Below are positions 31,483 to 38,183 of a stretch of DNA of 38,183 bases, in pieces. The position numbers and the translations under genes were made by a program. The notes under the pieces were generated by a model. That model saw nothing but the letters and a program-made list of their open reading frames with translations, made no database searches and was not told the origin of the DNA. The stretch spans positions 11,221-49,403 of the forward strand of contig ONKA01000023.1 of the NCBI GenBank assembly GCA_900318265.1, read 5' to 3'. Origin of the DNA: an uncultured Bacteroidales bacterium (GTDB taxonomy: Bacteria; Bacteroidota; Bacteroidia; Bacteroidales; F082). The stretch's first letter is position 1. Every line of letters begins with the position of its first letter.

Positions 31483-32568
31483 ATGGGAGAATTAAAACTG
31501 ATGAAGGGTAACGAGGCATTGGCCGAAGCCGCCATCCGCTGCGGCGCCGATGCTTATTTCGGATATCCTATCACCCCCCAGTCGGAAGTGATCGAGTATC
31601 TGTCGGAACAGAACCCTTATGAACGCACCGGTATGGTCGTTCTTCAAGCTGAAAGTGAATTGGCAGCCATCAACATGGTGTATGCCGCTGGTGCAGCCGG
31701 TAAGCATGTCATGACCTCCTCCTCCAGCCCGGGCGTGTGCCTGAAGCAGGAAGGTTTGGCCTACATCGCAGGTGCCGAGGTGCCTTGCGTCTTCGCCGAC
31801 GTCGTTCGTGGCGGCCCGGGTCTGGGTACCATCCAGCCCTCACAGGCCGACTATTTCCAGAACACCAAGGGTGGCGGCAATGGCGACTATCGTAACATCG
31901 TCCTCGCCCCCGCTTCCGTCCAGGAAATGGCCGACTTCGTGCCGCTGGGCTTCGACCTCGCCTTCAAGTATCGTATGGCAGTGTGCATCCTCTCCGACGG
32001 TGCCATCGGCCAGATGATGGAAAAGGTCGTCCTGCCCGAGCAGAAGGCCCGCCTCACCGAAGAGGAAATCAAAGCCAAGTATCCTTGGGCACTGACAGGC
32101 CGCAAACGTGGTACGCAACACCGCGTCATCACCTCTTTGGACCTCGACTCAGCCCGTATGGAAGAGCACAACCGTGCCTTGCAGCGCAAGTACGACGAAG
32201 TGACCAAGAATGAAGTCCGCTACGAAATGATCGACTGCGACGATGCCGACTACGTGTTCGTCGCTTACGGCTCCAGCGCCCGTATCGCTCAGAAGTCGGT
32301 GCAACTCGGTCGCGCCGAAGGCCTGAAGGTCGGTCTGCTCCGTCCCATCACCCTGTGGCCCTACCCCACCAAGGCTATCCAAAGCCTCATCGACAAGGGC
32401 GTCAAGGGATTCCTCTCTGTTGAATTGAGCTGCGGTCAGATGATCGAAGACGTGCTGCTGGCTTGCAATGGCCGCGCCAAGGCCGAACACTTTGGCCGCG
32501 TCGGTGGCATCATCCACACCCCGGAAGAAGTTCTCGAAGCTATGAAGAAACAAATTATAGGAGAATAA
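31483..32568 (+). CDS. vorB: 2-oxoacid:ferredoxin oxidoreductase alpha subunit (VorB/KorA type)
   Basis: A 361-residue alpha subunit of the branched-chain/2-oxoglutarate oxidoreductase family. It begins GELKLMKGNEALAEAAIRCG with the active-site threonine in GYPITPQSE, then SSSPGVCLKQEG, and ends with the C-terminal domain VFVAYGSSARIAQKSVQLG and LLRPITLWPYP. The family oxidatively decarboxylates 2-oxoacids to acyl-CoA with reduction of ferredoxin and is a core anaerobic catabolic enzyme. VorB and KorA are not easily told apart by sequence. Third position in the order ferredoxin-alpha-beta-gamma; 39 bases after the frameshifted ferredoxin gene. Confidence 0.9.
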   Translation: MGELKLMKGNEALAEAAIRCGADAYFGYPITPQSEVIEYLSEQNPYERTGMVVLQAESELAAINMVYAAGAAGKHVMTSSSSPGVCLKQEGLAYIAGAEVPCVFADVVRGGPGLGTIQPSQADYFQNTKGGGNGDYRNIVLAPASVQEMADFVPLGFDLAFKYRMAVCILSDGAIGQMMEKVVLPEQKARLTEEEIKAKYPWALTGRKRGTQHRVITSLDLDSARMEEHNRALQRKYDEVTKNEVRYEMIDCDDADYVFVAYGSSARIAQKSVQLGRAEGLKVGLLRPITLWPYPTKAIQSLIDKGVKGFLSVELSCGQMIEDVLLACNGRAKAEHFGRVGGIIHTPEEVLEAMKKQIIGE

Positions 32569-32572
32569 GACA

Positions 32573-33382
32573 ATGGCAGAAATCACATTACAAGATATCA
32601 TCCAGCCTGAAAACTTGGTTTACGAAAAATCAAAGCTGCTGACGGAAAAACCTTTCCACTACTGCCCCGGCTGCGGTCACGGCACTGTGCACCGCATCAT
32701 CGCTGAAGTGCTCGAAGAGCTCGGCGTTGACGACCGTACCATCGGTGTCTCCCCTGTGGGTTGCGCCGTTATGGCTTACGACTACTTCGACGTCGACTTC
32801 GTCGAGGCTGCCCACGGCCGCGCCCCAGCGTGCGCCACGGGTATCAAGCGCGTGTGGCCCGACAAGGTCGTGTTCTCCTACCAAGGTGACGGTGACCTCG
32901 CTGCCATCGGTACCTGCGAGACCATCCACACCTGCAACCGTGGTGAGAACATCACCATGATCTTCGTCAACAACGGCATCTACGGCATGACCGGTGGCCA
33001 GATGGCTCCTACTACCCTCGTGGGCATGAAGACCGCCACCACGCCTTACGGCCGTATGCCTCAGTGGCCCGACGGAACACCTAACAACGGTTTCCCGCTC
33101 CAAATCACCCAACTGCTGGCACAACTTCCTGGCACCCGCTACGTCACCCGTCAGGCTGTATTCAGCCCCGCCGCTGTGCGTAACGCCAAGAAAGCCATCA
33201 AGAAGGCTTTCCAGAACCAGATTGAGAACAAGAACGGTGTCAACTTCGTTGAAATCGTTTCGAACTGCAATTCCAACTGGAAGATGAGCGCAGTCGACGC
33301 CAACAAGTGGTTGCAAGACAACATGCTGCCCGTCTATCCTTTGGGCGACCTCAAGGACAATTTCGAGCTGATTAAGAAATAA
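32573..33382 (+). CDS. 2-oxoacid:ferredoxin oxidoreductase beta (thiamine diphosphate) subunit
   Basis: A 269-residue beta subunit with the thiamine-diphosphate motif GDGDLAAIGTCETIHTCNRG and metal-binding NN (FVNNGIYGM). The cluster-coordinating Cys are in YCPGCGHG near the start and in NCNSNW near the end. It starts 4 bases after the alpha stop, so the two are coupled. Length is normal and no lesion is visible. The beta subunit binds substrate through TPP and hands electrons to the ferredoxin subunit. Confidence 0.93.
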   Translation: MAEITLQDIIQPENLVYEKSKLLTEKPFHYCPGCGHGTVHRIIAEVLEELGVDDRTIGVSPVGCAVMAYDYFDVDFVEAAHGRAPACATGIKRVWPDKVVFSYQGDGDLAAIGTCETIHTCNRGENITMIFVNNGIYGMTGGQMAPTTLVGMKTATTPYGRMPQWPDGTPNNGFPLQITQLLAQLPGTRYVTRQAVFSPAAVRNAKKAIKKAFQNQIENKNGVNFVEIVSNCNSNWKMSAVDANKWLQDNMLPVYPLGDLKDNFELIKK

Positions 33383-33399
33383 CTAAAAACGACAAAGCA

Positions 33400-33909
33400 A
33401 TGACAGAAGAAATTATTATAGCCGGTTTCGGCGGACAAGGTGTCTTGTCAATGGGTAAGATCCTTGCTTACAGTGGTATCATGCAGGACAAGGAAGTCAG
33501 CTGGATGCCTTCATACGGCCCCGTTAGCGACGAGCGCGTGTGCTCCCCCATCCTCAACGCTTTCGACACTGCCGTCATTCTGAATCAGCAGTCACTCGAC
33601 AAGTTTGAGGACAAGGTGAAGCCCGGTGGCTATCTGCTCTATGATCCCAACGGCATCACCCACAAACCCACCCGTAAGGACATTCACATCTACAGCATCG
33701 AAGGCGCACAACTGGCCTCCGATATGGGCAACAGCAAGGTGTTCAACATGATCATCTTGGGTGCTTTCCTGAAGCTGCGTCCCATCATCGACAACAAGAA
33801 CGTCGAAGAGGGTCTGCGTCACTCCCTGCCGGAGCGCGCTCACAAGCTCATCCCGCTGAACATGCAGGCCGTCCAGGTTGGCATGGACAATGTGAAGGCT
33901 GAGAACTAA
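33400..33909 (+). CDS. 2-oxoacid:ferredoxin oxidoreductase gamma subunit, 12 residues short
   Basis: A 169-residue gamma subunit beginning IIIAGFGGQGVLSMGKILAYSG. After SWMPSYGP (residues 34-41) the sequence jumps to VSDERVCSPILNAFD. In the family the conserved stretch GPE-x-RGGTAN-x-T-V-I lies exactly here, so about 12 residues (36 bases) are missing at 33522/33523, in frame. The rest, including KPGGYLLYDPNG and HKLIPLNMQAVQVG, is normal. The lost loop is among the most conserved parts of the protein, so the enzyme would probably be impaired. A real deletion or an assembly gap are both possible. Confidence 0.88.
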   Translation: MTEEIIIAGFGGQGVLSMGKILAYSGIMQDKEVSWMPSYGPVSDERVCSPILNAFDTAVILNQQSLDKFEDKVKPGGYLLYDPNGITHKPTRKDIHIYSIEGAQLASDMGNSKVFNMIILGAFLKLRPIIDNKNVEEGLRHSLPERAHKLIPLNMQAVQVGMDNVKAEN

Positions 33910-33930
33910 GATTCGGGTATTCCGATGACG

Positions 33931-33960
33931 AAAAAGCCGCTCAATTGAGCGGCTTTTTTT
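33931..33960 (+). terminator. Terminator of the oxidoreductase operon
   Basis: A perfect palindrome AAAAAGCCGCTCAA (33931-33944) with its complement (33945-33958) and T run. An AT-rich centre forms the loop. Confidence 0.9.
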
Positions 33961-33979
33961 GTGGCTATAACACAAAAAG

Positions 33980-34007
33980 AAAGGGACGAGAAACCTCGTC
34001 CCTTTTT
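33980..34007 (-). terminator. Terminator of the Pro/Asp-linker lipoprotein
   Basis: GGGACGAG (33983-33990) and CTCGTCCC (33995-34002), loop AAAC. On the minus strand the stem is followed by TTTCTTTTTG. It ends 20 bases from the lipoprotein stop. Confidence 0.75.
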
Positions 34008-34026
34008 AGTTCAATAATCGAATTGA

Positions 34027-34896
34027 TTACTTCAAGCCATTCCAAGTGCCATAGATATTCTTGCACTGAGTGTAAAGAGCAGGGCAATTGAAGACTTTGT
34101 ACATGTCAGAGCCCATGGGCTGCCAAATCTCAACACTGCGTTGGAAGCTATCCCAGCCACCGGGAGCCAAGATGTAGAGGTAATAAACCATACCATAACC
34201 CGTAAAGGTGGTTTCTTGAGGAGCGTTTGCCGAGCGGCACATCTCAAGCGTATAAGGTTCGGTAGGATTGTAACCATTGTTCCAAGCGGCATTCTTCATG
34301 GTAACGGCCGGGAGGTAACGCTGGACGTACGGGTCACCATCAGGGCTGTAAGGAGAATAGTTGAATTTGGTCTTCAGGATACGGATGATACCAGCGACAG
34401 TAGCATCACTGTTGCAGATCAGGTTGAAGCATCTCTCACCAAGAGCAGCGTCACGAGCATACATTTCCATTGCCATAGGAATCATGGCTGCGGTGCCTTG
34501 CATTGACTTACCCAAGAATTGGTTGTACACGGCTTCAAACTCAGTGAAACCAGAAGGAATGTTGGTGAAACTGACAAAAGCGGTCGGGGTTTGGAAAGTA
34601 GTGGCATTAAGATCAATTTCGCCATTCACAGTGTACACGTGGTCGCCATATGTCATGGTGTTACCATTGACAACAGCCTCGTGTGGGGTCTCATTGATAA
34701 GATGGGCCCAAGAGTCATTCGAGGTGGGACCCGGATTCGGATTGGGATCAGGATCTGGTGTAGGATTGACGGGAGTCGGATCAGGCGTCGGATCGTCAGA
34801 TGGATTGTTTGGGCAACCCGTTAAAGTCACTAAGCTGATGCCCAAGAGAGCAATCGCAAAGGTCTTACCCATTGTTTTGAAAAAGTTTTTCTTCAT
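34027..34896 (-). CDS. Lipoprotein with Pro/Asp-rich linker, unknown function
   Basis: A 289-residue protein with a lipoprotein signal (to VTLTGC). The mature N-terminus is a low-complexity Pro/Asp/Asn/Thr linker (PNNPSDDPTPDPTPVNPTPD and so on, about residues 29-58) that would hold the domain away from the membrane. The globular part has FTEFEAVYNQFLGKSMQGTA and ends in SVEIWQPMGSDMYKVFNCPA, with two cysteines (CFNLICNS) near the middle. The Pro/Asp repeats vary by nucleotide slippage in other species, though only one copy is seen here. I do not recognise the family. Single gene, own promoter and terminator. Confidence 0.72.
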   Translation of the reverse strand: MKKNFFKTMGKTFAIALLGISLVTLTGCPNNPSDDPTPDPTPVNPTPDPDPNPNPGPTSNDSWAHLINETPHEAVVNGNTMTYGDHVYTVNGEIDLNATTFQTPTAFVSFTNIPSGFTEFEAVYNQFLGKSMQGTAAMIPMAMEMYARDAALGERCFNLICNSDATVAGIIRILKTKFNYSPYSPDGDPYVQRYLPAVTMKNAAWNNGYNPTEPYTLEMCRSANAPQETTFTGYGMVYYLYILAPGGWDSFQRSVEIWQPMGSDMYKVFNCPALYTQCKNIYGTWNGLK

Positions 34897-34957
34897 GATG
34901 TTTGGATTTTAAGTTAATAATAAGGTTTTATTTGAGTGTTTTTATGATTCTTTACTG

Positions 34958-34965
34958 CAAAATTA
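34958..34965 (-). promoter_or_regulatory. -7 element of the Pro/Asp-linker lipoprotein
   Basis: TAATTTTG on the minus strand, 61 bases before the ATG. A TTGT at about 16 bases upstream is a poor -33. The gap 34897-35060 holds this and nothing else visible. Confidence 0.5.
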
Positions 34966-35060
34966 GAAATAAAAAACAATACAACCATAGGTAAAATTAC
35001 CTATTTTTTCATGTTTTTTCAAAAAAAACACCAGAAAAGCGCATTTTCATAGGCAAAAAC

Positions 35061-35091
35061 AAAAAAAAGGCTGTCCAAAACGGACAGCCTT
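35061..35091 (-). terminator. Terminator of the rpoA ribosomal operon
   Basis: On the minus strand AAGGCTGTCC pairs (10 bp, 35082-35091 with 35067-35076) around a 5-base loop, followed by a run of eight T. It lies 22 bases after the rplQ stop. Confidence 0.9.
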
Positions 35092-35113
35092 CTCCATCTG
35101 TATTGAAAAAACA

Positions 35114-35629
35114 TTACTCTTTCGTCTCTTCAGCGGGAGCCTCGGCGGGAGCTTCAGCAGGAGCCTCAGCCTTAGGAGCGGCCTTCTTGCTGCTTCTGCG
35201 GGTGCTCTTGGCCTTAGCAGGCTTTTGACCCTCGCGGGTGTAGACCTCGTTGTAGTCGACGAGTTCCATCAGAGCCATCTCAGCGGCGTCGCCTTTACGA
35301 TTCTCAGGCATACGGATGATTCTCGTATAGCCACCGGGGCGAGAAGCCACTTTCGGACCCACTTCACGGAACAGCTCGGTCACAGCAAACTTGTTTTGCA
35401 GCTCGGCAAAAACGATTCTGCGGTTGCTCGAACCAGTCTCGGTGGTGGCGTTGTTCTCAGGCTTTGCCTTGGTGATCAGAGGCTCGACATAGACGCGCAG
35501 CGCCTTGGCCTTGGCCGTCGTGGTGATGATGCGTTTGTTCAGAATCAGCGAAGAAGCCATGTTCGAAAGCATAGCCTTACGGTGAGCGCTTTTTCTTCCC
35601 AAGTGATTGAATTTCTTATTGTGTCTCAT
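35114..35629 (-). CDS. rplQ: 50S ribosomal protein bL17
   Basis: A 171-residue protein with the L17 core ([20 protein letters not shown], then [10 protein letters not shown]-like segment and [16 protein letters not shown]). The last 35 residues form an Ala/Pro/Glu/Lys tail with repeated APAE, a variable extension common in Bacteroidota L17. Last gene of the rpmJ-rpsM-rpsK-rpsD-rpoA-rplQ operon. It starts 5 bases after the original stop position of rpoA (35635), which supports the view that rpoA once continued to there. Confidence 0.95.
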   Translation of the reverse strand: MRHNKKFNHLGRKSAHRKAMLSNMASSLILNKRIITTTAKAKALRVYVEPLITKAKPENNATTETGSSNRRIVFAELQNKFAVTELFREVGPKVASRPGGYTRIIRMPENRKGDAAEMALMELVDYNEVYTREGQKPAKAKSTRRSSKKAAPKAEAPAEAPAEAPAEETKE

Positions 35630-35650
35630 CTTTCTTATTCCTTATCTAAT

Positions 35651-36598
35651 TTATATTTGCTGACATTCATACCGAACTAGTTCGGTGAGCGACTTCTTAC
35701 CGAAGTTGCGGAACTTAAGGAGGTCGGCCTTGTTGAAGGCAACCAGTTCACCAAGCGTTTCAACCTCAGCAGCTTTCAAGCAGTTCAACGCACGGACCGA
35801 AAGGTCGAGGTCGACAAGCTTGGTCTTGAGGAGCTGACGGATATGCAACGAACCTTCATCAAAGTCTTCAGTCACGGTCTTTTCGTCGGGAACGAGATTG
35901 ATGTTCTCGTCGGAGAAGAGCATGAAGTGATAGATGAGGATCTTTGCGGCTTCTTTCAAAGCATCTTTAGGATTGATCGAACCATCGGTATCGATTTCGA
36001 TGACAAGCTTTTCGTAGTCGGTCTTCTGTTCGACACGCCAGTTTTCCACCTTGTAGCTCACGTTGCGGATGGGCGTGTAGATGGAGTCGATGGCGATGGT
36101 GTCGACAGGGGCACCGGCAACCTTGTTCTCGTCGGCAGGCACATAACCTCTACCCTTGTTGATGGTCAGCTCGATGTTGAGCTTCACGGAAGGCTCGAGG
36201 TTGCAGATGACGAGATCCGGATTGAGCACTTGGAAGGAGCAGAGGTACTTGTTGATATCACCAGCCTTGAATTGCTCTTGGCCTGTGATGGTGAAGCTGA
36301 CCTTCTCGTGCATTTCGGTGGGAACAACTTGTTTGAGGCGGACTTGTTTGAAATTCAAGACCATGTCGGCGACATCTTCAATAACGCCGTCGATGGAGGC
36401 GAATTCGTGGGTAACGCCGTCGATGTGGATAGAAGTAATAGCGAAGCCTTCAAGTGAAGACAACAGGATTCTTCTAAGCGCATTACCAATGGTGATGCCG
36501 AAACCTGGTTCTAGAGGTCGAAACTCGAAAACGCCTTTGGTGTCGGAGCCTTCAACCATGATAACCTCATCGGGTTTTTGAAACGCTAATATTGCCAT
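35651..36598 (-). CDS. rpoA: RNA polymerase subunit alpha, C-terminus cut by a frameshifting deletion
   Basis: A 315-residue alpha subunit; the N-terminal domain ([21 protein letters not shown]) and linker are normal. The alpha C-terminal domain keeps [16 protein letters not shown] and [12 protein letters not shown], then ends with the unrelated VRYECQQI. The family continues with about DDLLESLNLS-FG-x4-KYKLDKE. Those last codons ([13 protein letters not shown], stop at 35635) still follow in another frame, so about 29 bases were lost at a 16-bp palindrome (35671-35686). The final helix of the DNA- and activator-contacting domain would be missing. Start at MAILAFQKP (36598), not the earlier in-frame ATG at 36631. 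Confidence 0.92.
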   Translation of the reverse strand: MAILAFQKPDEVIMVEGSDTKGVFEFRPLEPGFGITIGNALRRILLSSLEGFAITSIHIDGVTHEFASIDGVIEDVADMVLNFKQVRLKQVVPTEMHEKVSFTITGQEQFKAGDINKYLCSFQVLNPDLVICNLEPSVKLNIELTINKGRGYVPADENKVAGAPVDTIAIDSIYTPIRNVSYKVENWRVEQKTDYEKLVIEIDTDGSINPKDALKEAAKILIYHFMLFSDENINLVPDEKTVTEDFDEGSLHIRQLLKTKLVDLDLSVRALNCLKAAEVETLGELVAFNKADLLKFRNFGKKSLTELVRYECQQI

Positions 36599-36631
36599 AT
36601 TTAATAATTTTACCAGGTTAACAATCAACAA

Positions 36632-37240
36632 TTACTTAGAATACAATTCGACGATGAGCTGTTCGTTGATGTTCTCCGGAATCTCTTCGCGAGCCGGATA
36701 GTTCATGAACTTGCCACACATCTTGTCCGAATCCCATTCCAGCCAGGCAAAGTTGCTGCCCTGACGGCCTTCCAAGGAATTGGTGACGACTTCCAAGCTC
36801 TTTGACTTTTCACGAACGCCGACAACATCACCAACCTTCACGAAGTAGGACGGAATGCTGAGGACACTGCCGTTGACGACGATATGACGATGGTTCACGA
36901 GCTGACGGGCGGCGGCGCGAGTGGGAGCAATACCCAGACGGTAGACCACATTGTCAAGGCGTGATTCCAGAAGTTGCATAAGGATCAAACCTGTGACGCC
37001 TTCCTTACGGCGGGCGTGCTCGAAGGTCTTGCGGAATTGTCTCTCGAGAACTCCGTAGGTATATTTAGCCTTTTGCTTCTCCTTCAGCTGGGTGCCGTAT
37101 TCCGAGACTTTCTTTCTTCTGCTGTTGGCGCCATGCATTCCAGGAGGATAATTTCTCTTTTCGAAGTACTTATCGGAACCGAAGATGGGTTCACCAAACT
37201 TACGAGCGATCTTCGTTTTTGGACCTGTATATCTAGCCAT
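36632..37240 (-). CDS. rpsD: 30S ribosomal protein uS4
   Basis: A 202-residue S4 with the N-terminal [21 protein letters not shown], the S4 RNA-binding domain ([30 protein letters not shown]) and C-terminal [15 protein letters not shown]4 binds 16S rRNA early in 30S assembly. Length and motifs are normal. Between rpsK and rpoA in the operon. The start has no Shine-Dalgarno, as expected here. Confidence 0.96.
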   Translation of the reverse strand: MARYTGPKTKIARKFGEPIFGSDKYFEKRNYPPGMHGANSRRKKVSEYGTQLKEKQKAKYTYGVLERQFRKTFEHARRKEGVTGLILMQLLESRLDNVVYRLGIAPTRAAARQLVNHRHIVVNGSVLSIPSYFVKVGDVVGVREKSKSLEVVTNSLEGRQGSNFAWLEWDSDKMCGKFMNYPAREEIPENINEQLIVELYSK

Positions 37241-37261
37241 AATTCAAGTTTTTTAATTGTT

Positions 37262-37600
37262 TTACACTCTTCTACGTTTTGGAGGACGGCATCCATTGTG
37301 CGGCAGCGGGGTGACGTCGATGATCTCGGTCACTTCAACGCCCATCGAGTGGATGGCACGAATGGCAGATTCACGTCCTGAACCAGGTCCCTTCACATAA
37401 ACTTTAACTTTGCGTAATCCCAAGTCATAGGCAGTCTTGGCGCACTCTTCAGCAGCCATCTGAGCAGCGTATGGTGTGTTCTTCTTTGAGCCGTTGGTCA
37501 AAGAAACGATGACGTTGTTGAACGAAGCTTTCACGAAAGCCATGCCCGTTGCTTCAATCTTCACAACACGTTTCTTGGTAACTTTATTGGTCTTTGCCAT
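37262..37600 (-). CDS. rpsK: 30S ribosomal protein uS11 with a 17-residue internal deletion
   Basis: A 112-residue S11 where about 129 are expected. The start [22 protein letters not shown] (to residue 36) and the end from [19 protein letters not shown] to [11 protein letters not shown] are typical. But the universally conserved segment of the form x-G-x-x-I-S-W-S-S-A-G-K-M-G-F-R that should separate them is absent: the frame runs from Asn36 directly to Gly37 at 37492/37493. This is 51 bases in frame. A cell could hardly lose this loop of an essential protein, so a collapsed assembly is a fair suspicion. The neighbouring S13 and S4 are intact. Confidence 0.9.
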   Translation of the reverse strand: MAKTNKVTKKRVVKIEATGMAFVKASFNNVIVSLTNGSKKNTPYAAQMAAEECAKTAYDLGLRKVKVYVKGPGSGRESAIRAIHSMGVEVTEIIDVTPLPHNGCRPPKRRRV

Positions 37601-37648
37601 TTTTAATTGTGTGGTTTTAAATTTTTGATATAATCCAACTACTACTTA

Positions 37649-38026
37649 TTACTTCGTAGCTTTCTTCTTGTTAGCGACAGTCTTTTTGCGGCCCTTGCGG
37701 GTGCGAGCGTTGTTCTTCGTGCTTTGTCCGCGGACGGGCAGGCCGGCACGATGACGGACACCTCTGTAGCAACCGATATCCATCAAGCGCTTAATGTTCA
37801 TCTGAACTTCACCGCGAAGCTCACCTTCGGTCTTGTACTGTTCGGCGATGATGTCACGGACAGTCTTCTGCTCGTCGTCGGTCCAGTCTTGGACTTTCTT
37901 GGCAGGTTCGACACCGGCTTTGTTCAGGATTTCCTTGGACAGTGAACGTCCAATGCCGTAAATGTAGGTCAACGAGATTTCACCGGCCTTGTTGCTCGGG
38001 ATATCTACACCAGCGATTCTTGCCAT
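37649..38026 (-). CDS. rpsM: 30S ribosomal protein uS13
   Basis: A 125-residue S13: [27 protein letters not shown] helix-two-turn-helix, [20 protein letters not shown] and the basic [19 protein letters not shown] tail. It sits at the head of the small subunit, contacts the P-site tRNA and S19. Normal length. Between rpmJ and rpsK, as in other bacteria with the alpha operon. Confidence 0.97.
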   Translation of the reverse strand: MARIAGVDIPSNKAGEISLTYIYGIGRSLSKEILNKAGVEPAKKVQDWTDDEQKTVRDIIAEQYKTEGELRGEVQMNIKRLMDIGCYRGVRHRAGLPVRGQSTKNNARTRKGRKKTVANKKKATK

Positions 38027-38062
38027 ATTCTCTTATTCTTTAGTTTAAATTTTCGACCAAGA

Positions 38063-38179
38063 TTAACCCTGACGCTGATTCTCTTTAGGGTTCTTCTTAT
38101 TAATCACATACACTCTGCCCTTGCGCTTCACGATGATGCAGTCGGCAGATCTTTTCTTTACAGATGCTTGAACTTTCAT
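38063..38179 (-). CDS. rpmJ: 50S ribosomal protein bL36
   Basis: A 38-residue basic protein: [20 protein letters not shown], then [19 protein letters not shown]36 usually has three zinc-binding Cys and one His; here only one Cys (Cys14) remains, so it is a zinc-free type, as often in Bacteroidota. Directly before rpsM, its usual position. It is complete except that the 4 bases before its start are the end of the window. Confidence 0.9.
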   Translation of the reverse strand: MKVQASVKKRSADCIIVKRKGRVYVINKKNPKENQRQG

Positions 38180-38183
38180 TTCA

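Overview
The window looks like a chromosomal segment of a member of the Bacteroidales (phylum Bacteroidota), probably from a gut or rumen metagenome assembly. The evidence is the Bacteroidota promoter type (TTTG, 19-21 bp, TAnnTTTG) in front of most transcription units, almost no Shine-Dalgarno sequences except before rpsU, many Sec lipoproteins, a dipeptidyl peptidase IV, a single-subunit iron-sulphur serine dehydratase, and the order rpmJ-rpsM-rpsK-rpsD-rpoA-rplQ.

Layout, left to right. 1-4.6 kb: the tail of an unknown gene, rpsU, then a tatA-tatC operon followed by two iron-sulphur proteins that carry twin-arginine-like sequences. 4.6-10 kb: three tandem paralogous lipoproteins, a SanA/YdcF-like protein, a zinc-type cation diffusion facilitator and two unrelated lipoproteins. 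10-13 kb: a small outer-membrane beta-barrel and DPP-IV. 13.0-13.3 kb: two tRNA-Val genes (anticodons GAC and CAC). 13.3-16.2 kb: an AT-rich block with an unrecognised 655-residue protein, a single-HKD phospholipase D-like protein and the first 16 codons of a Y-family DNA polymerase gene. 16.2-22.2 kb: an AraC regulator divergent from a TolC/HlyD/ABC-2/ABC-2 export operon with no ATPase gene. 22.2-28.2 kb: a lipoprotein, a paralogue of the beta-barrel, sdaA, a patatin phospholipase, a decayed gene fragment, a GT4 glycosyltransferase and a 5'-truncated DUF362 gene. 28.3-34.9 kb: a secreted C1 peptidase, a PLP aminotransferase, a four-gene 2-oxoacid:ferredoxin oxidoreductase operon and a lipoprotein. 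35.1 kb to the end: the rpoA ribosomal-protein operon on the minus strand.

Two patterns stand out. First, the last 15 bases of tRNA-Val(CAC) recur exactly at 28230-28244, followed by a second tRNA-style terminator. A DUF362 gene is cut at that point. This may be a tRNA-associated integration or rearrangement scar enclosing about 15 kb, although no integrase is visible. Second, several normally invariant genes carry small lesions: one extra base in the ferredoxin subunit, 12 residues missing from the oxidoreductase gamma subunit, 17 missing from ribosomal protein S11, and a frameshifting deletion at the end of rpoA. Lesions in essential genes most simply suggest consensus or assembly errors, but raw reads are needed to decide.

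Functionally the window combines core information processing, anaerobic 2-oxoacid and serine catabolism through iron-sulphur enzymes, peptide degradation at the cell envelope, Tat-dependent export of redox proteins and an AraC-controlled export system. No CRISPR array, insertion sequence or complete mobile element is visible.
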